The notes under the pieces were generated by a model that saw nothing but the letters and a program-made list of their open reading frames with translations, had not been told where the DNA came from and searched no databases. Positions 59,665-64,000 of a stretch of DNA of 64,000 nt are shown here, piece after piece. Location of the stretch: NCBI GenBank assembly GCA_020636495.1, contig JACJXQ010000009.1, forward strand, positions 154,077 to 218,076. Direction: 5' to 3'. The number at the start of each line of letters is the position of its first letter. Within the stretch, counting starts at the first letter, position 1. The position numbers and the translations under genes are program-made. This DNA comes from Chitinophagales bacterium (GTDB lineage Bacteria; Bacteroidota; Bacteroidia; Chitinophagales; Chitinophagaceae).

Positions 59665-61959
59665 ATGCAAAATTACCTGGAGGGGCTGAACGCAGAACAG
59701 CGTGAAGCAGTAGAACATATAGAAGGTCCGTTGATGATAGTGGCAGGTGCGGGCAGCGGAAAAACAAAAGTATTGACCACACGCATAGCACACCTGATGC
59801 AACATGGTGTGGATGCCTTCAACATACTGGCGCTGACCTTTACCAACAAAGCGGCAGCCGAAATGAAAGAACGTATTGAGAAAATACTGGGCAACAGCGA
59901 AGCACGCAATTTATATATAGGTACATTCCACTCCGTTTTTGCAAGAATACTGAGGGCAGAAGCCAATAAACTGGGCTACCCTAACAACTTTACCATATAC
60001 GATACCGACGACGCGAAGAACGTGATAAAAGGTATTGTAAAAGCGATGGACCTGGATGATAAACATTACAAACCTTCATTCATTTACAACAGGATATCTG
60101 CCGCTAAGAACAGCCTTATAGACCCTGCAGGCTACATACAGGACAGCTATATACAAAAGGAAGACGCACAAAGCAAACGCCCGCTGATAGGCGAGATATA
60201 TAAAAGATACGCAGCGCAGTGCTTTAAGAACGGTGCTATGGATTTTGATGACCTGTTGTTCCAGATGTACCTGCTGCTGACACACTTTCCTGAAGTACTG
60301 GCCAAATACCAACATAAGTTCAAATACGTGCTCATAGATGAGTACCAGGATACCAACGTGGCACAGTATAAAATCATCAAGATGCTGGGTGCCGTGCACG
60401 AGAACATATGCGTGGTAGGCGATGACGCACAGAGCATCTACTCCTTCCGCGGTGCTACGGTGCAGAATATCCTTGAGTTTCACCGCGACTATAGCGATGT
60501 GAAGATCGTGAAGCTGGAACAGAACTACCGCAGTACACAGTCTATACTCAATGCTGCCAATAACATTATATCTAACAACCGCAACCAGATACCCAAACAA
60601 CTTTGGACGGAAAATATTGAAGGTGAAAAGATAATCCTGGCACGCGCACTTACCGATAATGACGAAGGCCGTTTTGTAGCCGATGCCATTACCGAGATGA
60701 AACTGCGCAACCACTACACCAACAATTCATTCGCTATATTATACCGTACCAACGCGCAGAGCCGTGCATTTGAAGAAAGCCTGCGCAGGATGAACATACC
60801 CTGCAAACTGTATGGTGGTATATCATTCTACCAACGCAAAGAGGTAAAAGACTACCTGTCTTACCTGCGAACGATAGTGAATACACAGGATGAGGAAAAT
60901 ATCAAACGCATTATTAACTACCCTGCAAGAAGCATAGGCAAAACCAGTATAGAACGCTTGTTACTGCTGGCAGACCAGCACAATATCACCTTTTGGGAGG
61001 CATTGCATCACCCGGCACATGCGGGACTGAAGGGTGCTGCCGCAACTGCTGTTGAGAACTTCGTGGTGATGATAGAAAGTTTCCAGACCTTGCTGGCTAA
61101 AAGCAATGCGTATGAGCTGGCTTTTGAAGTAGGTAAGCACACAGGGCTGGTAAAAGAATTATACAATGACAAATCAGTAGAAGGACTGGCACGCTACGAG
61201 AACGTACAGGAGTTGCTGAACTCAATAAAAGAATTTACCGAAACACCGGATGAAGAAGGTGAACTGAGAGATAAATCGCTGGGTAGCTACCTGCAGCAGA
61301 TAACCCTGCTTACAGATGCTGATAAAGACTCAGACGAAGAACAGGATGCGGTAAAACTGATGACCGTACACGCTGCCAAAGGGCTTGAGTTCCCATGCGT
61401 ATTTGTAGTAGGCATGGAAGAGAACCTCTTCCCCAGTGCCATGAGCATGTATGACCGTGAAGACCTTGAAGAAGAACGCCGTTTGTTTTATGTAGCCACT
61501 ACACGTGCCAAAGAACGCCTCTGGATCACTTATGCTACCAGCCGTTATCGTTTCGGACAACTGGTGCAGAACGAGCCCAGCAGGTTCATAGACGAACTTC
61601 CTGAAATGTACCTGGACCGTTCCTTTACAGGGCCCAGCGCAAGAGGTGTAGGCTCTGTCGGCTCGTTTGGTAATACAGTAGGCCGTTCGTTCGAGCGGAC
61701 ACCTTCATTGAAAAAGCTGGCCGATAAGATACAACAGCAGCCTAAACCCAGCTCGCATACCCCAACCGCCAACTTTGCGGCCGACAACCCCATGGAAATG
61801 GAAGTGGGCATGAGTGTTGAACATATGAAATTTGGCTTTGGCACTATCAAGAGTCTTGAAGGTGGTGCTAACAACAGGATAGCCACAATAGAGTTCAAGG
61901 AAGGGCAGGGTGTAAAGAAGATAATGTTAAACTTTGCTAAAATCAGGATAGTTCGCTGA
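59665..61959 (+). CDS. pcrA: UvrD/PcrA/Rep superfamily DNA helicase
   Basis: 764 aa SF1A helicase that unwinds DNA in repair and replication-fork restart. Walker A GAGSGKT (28-34), motif Ia FTNKAAAEMKERI, motif II DEYQDTN, motif III GDDAQSIYSFRGA, motif IV EQNYRST, motif V VKLMTVHAAKGLEF, motif VI VATTRAKERL. The last ~55 residues (VEHMKFGFGTIKSLEGGANNRIATIEFKEGQG in pieces) form the small C-terminal domain that is usual in PcrA. Choosing PcrA over UvrD is a convention. Confidence 0.95.
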   Translation: MQNYLEGLNAEQREAVEHIEGPLMIVAGAGSGKTKVLTTRIAHLMQHGVDAFNILALTFTNKAAAEMKERIEKILGNSEARNLYIGTFHSVFARILRAEANKLGYPNNFTIYDTDDAKNVIKGIVKAMDLDDKHYKPSFIYNRISAAKNSLIDPAGYIQDSYIQKEDAQSKRPLIGEIYKRYAAQCFKNGAMDFDDLLFQMYLLLTHFPEVLAKYQHKFKYVLIDEYQDTNVAQYKIIKMLGAVHENICVVGDDAQSIYSFRGATVQNILEFHRDYSDVKIVKLEQNYRSTQSILNAANNIISNNRNQIPKQLWTENIEGEKIILARALTDNDEGRFVADAITEMKLRNHYTNNSFAILYRTNAQSRAFEESLRRMNIPCKLYGGISFYQRKEVKDYLSYLRTIVNTQDEENIKRIINYPARSIGKTSIERLLLLADQHNITFWEALHHPAHAGLKGAAATAVENFVVMIESFQTLLAKSNAYELAFEVGKHTGLVKELYNDKSVEGLARYENVQELLNSIKEFTETPDEEGELRDKSLGSYLQQITLLTDADKDSDEEQDAVKLMTVHAAKGLEFPCVFVVGMEENLFPSAMSMYDREDLEEERRLFYVATTRAKERLWITYATSRYRFGQLVQNEPSRFIDELPEMYLDRSFTGPSARGVGSVGSFGNTVGRSFERTPSLKKLADKIQQQPKPSSHTPTANFAADNPMEMEVGMSVEHMKFGFGTIKSLEGGANNRIATIEFKEGQGVKKIMLNFAKIRIVR

Positions 61960-62026
61960 CATTTCTTGCAGGAGGTTTATGGAATTTTGGGTTGTTTAGC
62001 AATCTCAACAATAAAAACTCCTGATC

Positions 62027-63697
62027 ATGCTATTAAAGAAGAATGTCATCGCCCTTTTTGTATTGCTGTTGAGCAGTCACATTCTTTGGGCGCAAACCAA
62101 GCAGAAAGCAGATATTGAATCCGCTACTGTATTCCTGACCGGTGCTGAGCTGACCAGCAAGGCACGTGTATCACTCAATGCCGGTGAAACGGAAATATTA
62201 TTTACGAACGTTGCCGGAAATGTCAATCAGCAAAGCCTGACAATTGGTGCGGGCAACGGTGTAGTAGTACAATCCGCCACTTTTCAGAATAACTATTTAA
62301 GAGATGACAACCTGTCGCCGCATGCGCAGGAAATAAAAGACAGCATAGCGTACCTGGAGCAGCAACGCAGCCATACCAATAACGATATGGCCGGTGTGAA
62401 TGAGCAGATAGCCATTATTAACCAGAACAGGCAGGTGTCCGGCGCCAATACAGGACTGTCAACTGCGGAACTGGTAAAGATGCTGGATCTTGTAAAGGCA
62501 AGAATGTCGAAATTGCTGGACGAGAAAGAAGGTTATGCAGCTGACATCAAAAAGACGGATGAACGCCTTACCAAACTACGCCAGCAATTGCAACAGGAAC
62601 AACAAAAAGGCTTTCAACCCGGCGGGCAATTGCTGGTAAAGTTCTATAGTACTAAAGCCACAACTACCGATGTGAATATATCTTATGTAGTACCTAATGC
62701 AGGCTGGAGCCCCAGCTACGACCTGCGGGTAGACGAACTGGGTGGCCCTGTAAAGCTGTATTACAAAGCCCATGTGTACCAGAACAGCGGAGTGGCATGG
62801 AACAAAATAAAACTCAGCCTGTCGACAGGTAACCCCAATGAAGGTGCGGAAGCTCCCGTACTTAACCCATGGTACCTGGCGTTTTATATGCCAAGGCCTA
62901 TGGCTTATAAAAATAGTATAAAAGAAAGTGGTACAGCCGCAAAATATGGAGACGCTAATGGTGGCGTTAGTATTGGAGGCGGGCGTAGTGATGGGACATT
63001 ATATATAGTGGATGGAGTACAGGTATATGGAGAAAGAGGTATTAATGTAGCACAGGGGACAATGAACCAATATACACAGGTAGACAACAGCGGCATCAAT
63101 ACTACCTTTGATATTGACCTGGCATATACTATCCCTTCAGACGGGCAACAGGTTAATGTGGCTGTAAAAACTGAAGAGATGCCGGCTACTTATCGCCACT
63201 TTACCGTACCTAAACTGGACCGTGACGCCTTCCTGCAGGCGCAGATAACCAACTGGGAAGATCTGAACCTGCTGCCGGCTCCCACTAATATTTTTTACGA
63301 AGGCACTTATGTAGGACAGGGCTTCTTAGATGTACGTAATGTAGAAGACACCATGAACCTGTCGCTGGGCAGGGACAAAAGGATAGTAGTTCGCCGCGAG
63401 TGTGACAAAGAGATGCGCACGGTAAAAACCATAGGCAGCAACGTAAAGAAAACCTACCTGTATAAAATAAGTGTACGCAACACCCGCAACAAACCGGTAG
63501 AAGTAACAGTGATGGACCAGTTGCCTATAAGCAACGATAAGGACATAGAAATAACAGACAGGAATTATAAAGATGCCGAGTACAACGAGACAACAGGAGC
63601 AGTAACGTGGAAACTACAACTGAAACCTAACGAGACCAGGGAACTGACTGTTGGCTATACTGTCAAATATCCCAAGGGACGGCAAGTGAATTTATAA
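62027..63697 (+). CDS. DUF4139 domain (MuiA-like) exported protein
   Basis: 556 aa. Signal peptide (MLLKKNVIALFVLLLSSHILWAQ). N-terminal DUF4140 (DIESATVFLTGAELTSKARVSLNAGETEILF in pieces), a coiled-coil-like Lys/Gln-rich linker (LRQQLQQEQQ), then DUF4139 with YVVPNAGWSPSYDLRV and the C-terminal LQLKPNETRELTVGYTVKYPKGR. An insertion (~residues 285-355) reads GGGRSDGTLYIVDGVQVYG, very like the plug segment of TonB-dependent receptors, in AT-rich codons unlike the rest of the gene. Function unknown; related to mucoidy inhibitor MuiA by name only. Confidence 0.85.
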   Translation: MLLKKNVIALFVLLLSSHILWAQTKQKADIESATVFLTGAELTSKARVSLNAGETEILFTNVAGNVNQQSLTIGAGNGVVVQSATFQNNYLRDDNLSPHAQEIKDSIAYLEQQRSHTNNDMAGVNEQIAIINQNRQVSGANTGLSTAELVKMLDLVKARMSKLLDEKEGYAADIKKTDERLTKLRQQLQQEQQKGFQPGGQLLVKFYSTKATTTDVNISYVVPNAGWSPSYDLRVDELGGPVKLYYKAHVYQNSGVAWNKIKLSLSTGNPNEGAEAPVLNPWYLAFYMPRPMAYKNSIKESGTAAKYGDANGGVSIGGGRSDGTLYIVDGVQVYGERGINVAQGTMNQYTQVDNSGINTTFDIDLAYTIPSDGQQVNVAVKTEEMPATYRHFTVPKLDRDAFLQAQITNWEDLNLLPAPTNIFYEGTYVGQGFLDVRNVEDTMNLSLGRDKRIVVRRECDKEMRTVKTIGSNVKKTYLYKISVRNTRNKPVEVTVMDQLPISNDKDIEITDRNYKDAEYNETTGAVTWKLQLKPNETRELTVGYTVKYPKGRQVNL

Positions 63698-63713
63698 GGG
63701 CTGACAACGCAAT

Positions 63714-63744
63714 AAAAAACCCACTCTTATTGAGTGGGTTTTTT
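63714..63744. terminator. Bidirectional rho-independent terminator
   Basis: AAAAAACCCACTC, a TTATT loop and GAGTGGGTTTTTT form a perfect 13-bp stem with A/T runs on both sides, so it can terminate both convergent genes. The stop codon of the minus-strand DUF4783 gene lies inside the loop. Confidence 0.9.
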
Positions 63745-64000
63745 ATCAAGCTTTTCAAACCTGAAATCTTTTATCAAAAATTTACTGTTGATCATTGATA
63801 TCTTCACGTACAATTGATAATTGCCCGTAGAAGTAGTAAGGTCGCCAATAGCCCACTGTGCATTATTCTCCCTGTTGCCGCTTTGTGCAACATTAAAATC
63901 CTTCACTACATTTTTCGTAAAAAAGTCCTTGAGTATGATCTCGGCCTGCGAAGCACTGTAAGTGGCCTGGTTATTATTAATATTGATACCAACAGATTTG
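63727..64000 (-). CDS. DUF4783 family protein, 3' part
   Basis: The last 91 codons of a minus-strand gene that continues past the window edge; it ends in TAA at 63727-63729. The sequence (SASQAEIILKDFFTKN, NNAQWAIGDLTTSTGNYQLYVKI, FLIKDFRFEKL) matches DUF4783, a small exported Bacteroidota family of unknown function. The stop lies in the loop of the bidirectional terminator. Confidence 0.85.
   Translation of the reverse strand, partial: KSVGININNNQATYSASQAEIILKDFFTKNVVKDFNVAQSGNRENNAQWAIGDLTTSTGNYQLYVKISMINSKFLIKDFRFEKLDKKPTQ

Noticed and set aside
1..64000. tRNA, rRNA, CRISPR array, transposase or integrase genes
   Set aside because: I looked for tRNA-like cloverleaf sequences, spaced direct repeats and transposase motifs in the gaps and found none I could support.

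Overview
The window looks like a chromosomal segment of a Bacteroidota bacterium, most likely of the Chitinophagia/Sphingobacteriia side. The basis is: C-terminal T9SS-type sorting domains on three secreted proteins; GldC, GWxTD, DUF4783 and FeoA-type genes; a short adenylate kinase; meso-DAP peptidoglycan genes (dapF, mpl-like); and at least 17 perfect copies of the Bacteroidota -7 promoter box TAnnTTTG just upstream of genes. There is no tRNA, rRNA, CRISPR array, transposase or prophage. The region is mostly ordinary core genome with some lineage-specific genes.

Layout. 1-2.9 kb: an abundant-looking secreted protein with a strong terminator, a serine-hydrolase-fold protein that has lost its catalytic Ser and Lys, a 55-aa orphan ORF and an OsmC peroxidase. 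2.9-5.9 kb (minus): metal-dependent hydrolase, parA, parB and a YkgJ cysteine-cluster protein, with parS-half-site-like repeats upstream. 5.9-6.7 kb is non-coding with several repeats. 6.7-12.5 kb: lipoproteins, a BatD-like/RraB-like fusion, an amidohydrolase and a small membrane protein. 12.5-15.4 kb: an MsbA-type ABC exporter and prfB. 15.4-15.9 kb: a non-coding stretch with a TTGTTAA motif cluster and an orphan promoter/terminator pair that may be a small RNA. 16-19.7 kb: two T9SS cargo proteins and a tiny lipoprotein. 19.8-27.1 kb: Mpl-type ligase, exonuclease, polyprenol-P-mannose synthase, WbqC, GWxTD, DapF, truncated hemoglobin and LUD protein. 27.2-30.5 kb: ftsH-rsfS divergent from birA. 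30.5-39.5 kb: TMTC-like protein, PabA/TrpG, CvpA, YqeY, GldC, RluA, YbeY, FeoA, NadD, AI-2E-type permease, a YtxH/holin envelope module and a universal stress protein.

39.6-48.1 kb is a surface polysaccharide locus: initiating sugar transferase and O-antigen ligase on the minus strand, then flippase, polymerase-like protein and three glycosyltransferases on the plus strand. 48-52.4 kb has an enoyl-CoA hydratase, a T9SS beta-propeller protein and PaaZ (phenylacetate catabolism). 52.5-64 kb: GT-C glycosyltransferase, obg-adk, a frameshifted RluE-type pseudogene, a BatB/BatC pair, a DUF1275 membrane protein, a PcrA/UvrD helicase, a DUF4139 protein with a TonB-plug-like insertion, and the 3' part of a DUF4783 gene.

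No complete undescribed defence or metabolic system is visible. The observations most worth following are the catalytically dead serine hydrolase, the BatD/RraB fusion, the candidate small RNA, the helically phased TTGTTAAG repeats (one 23-bp copy recurs 38 kb away), the frequent placement of the -7 box so close to the ATG that the mRNA must be leaderless, the palindrome across the ybeY start, and the plug-like insertion in the DUF4139 protein.
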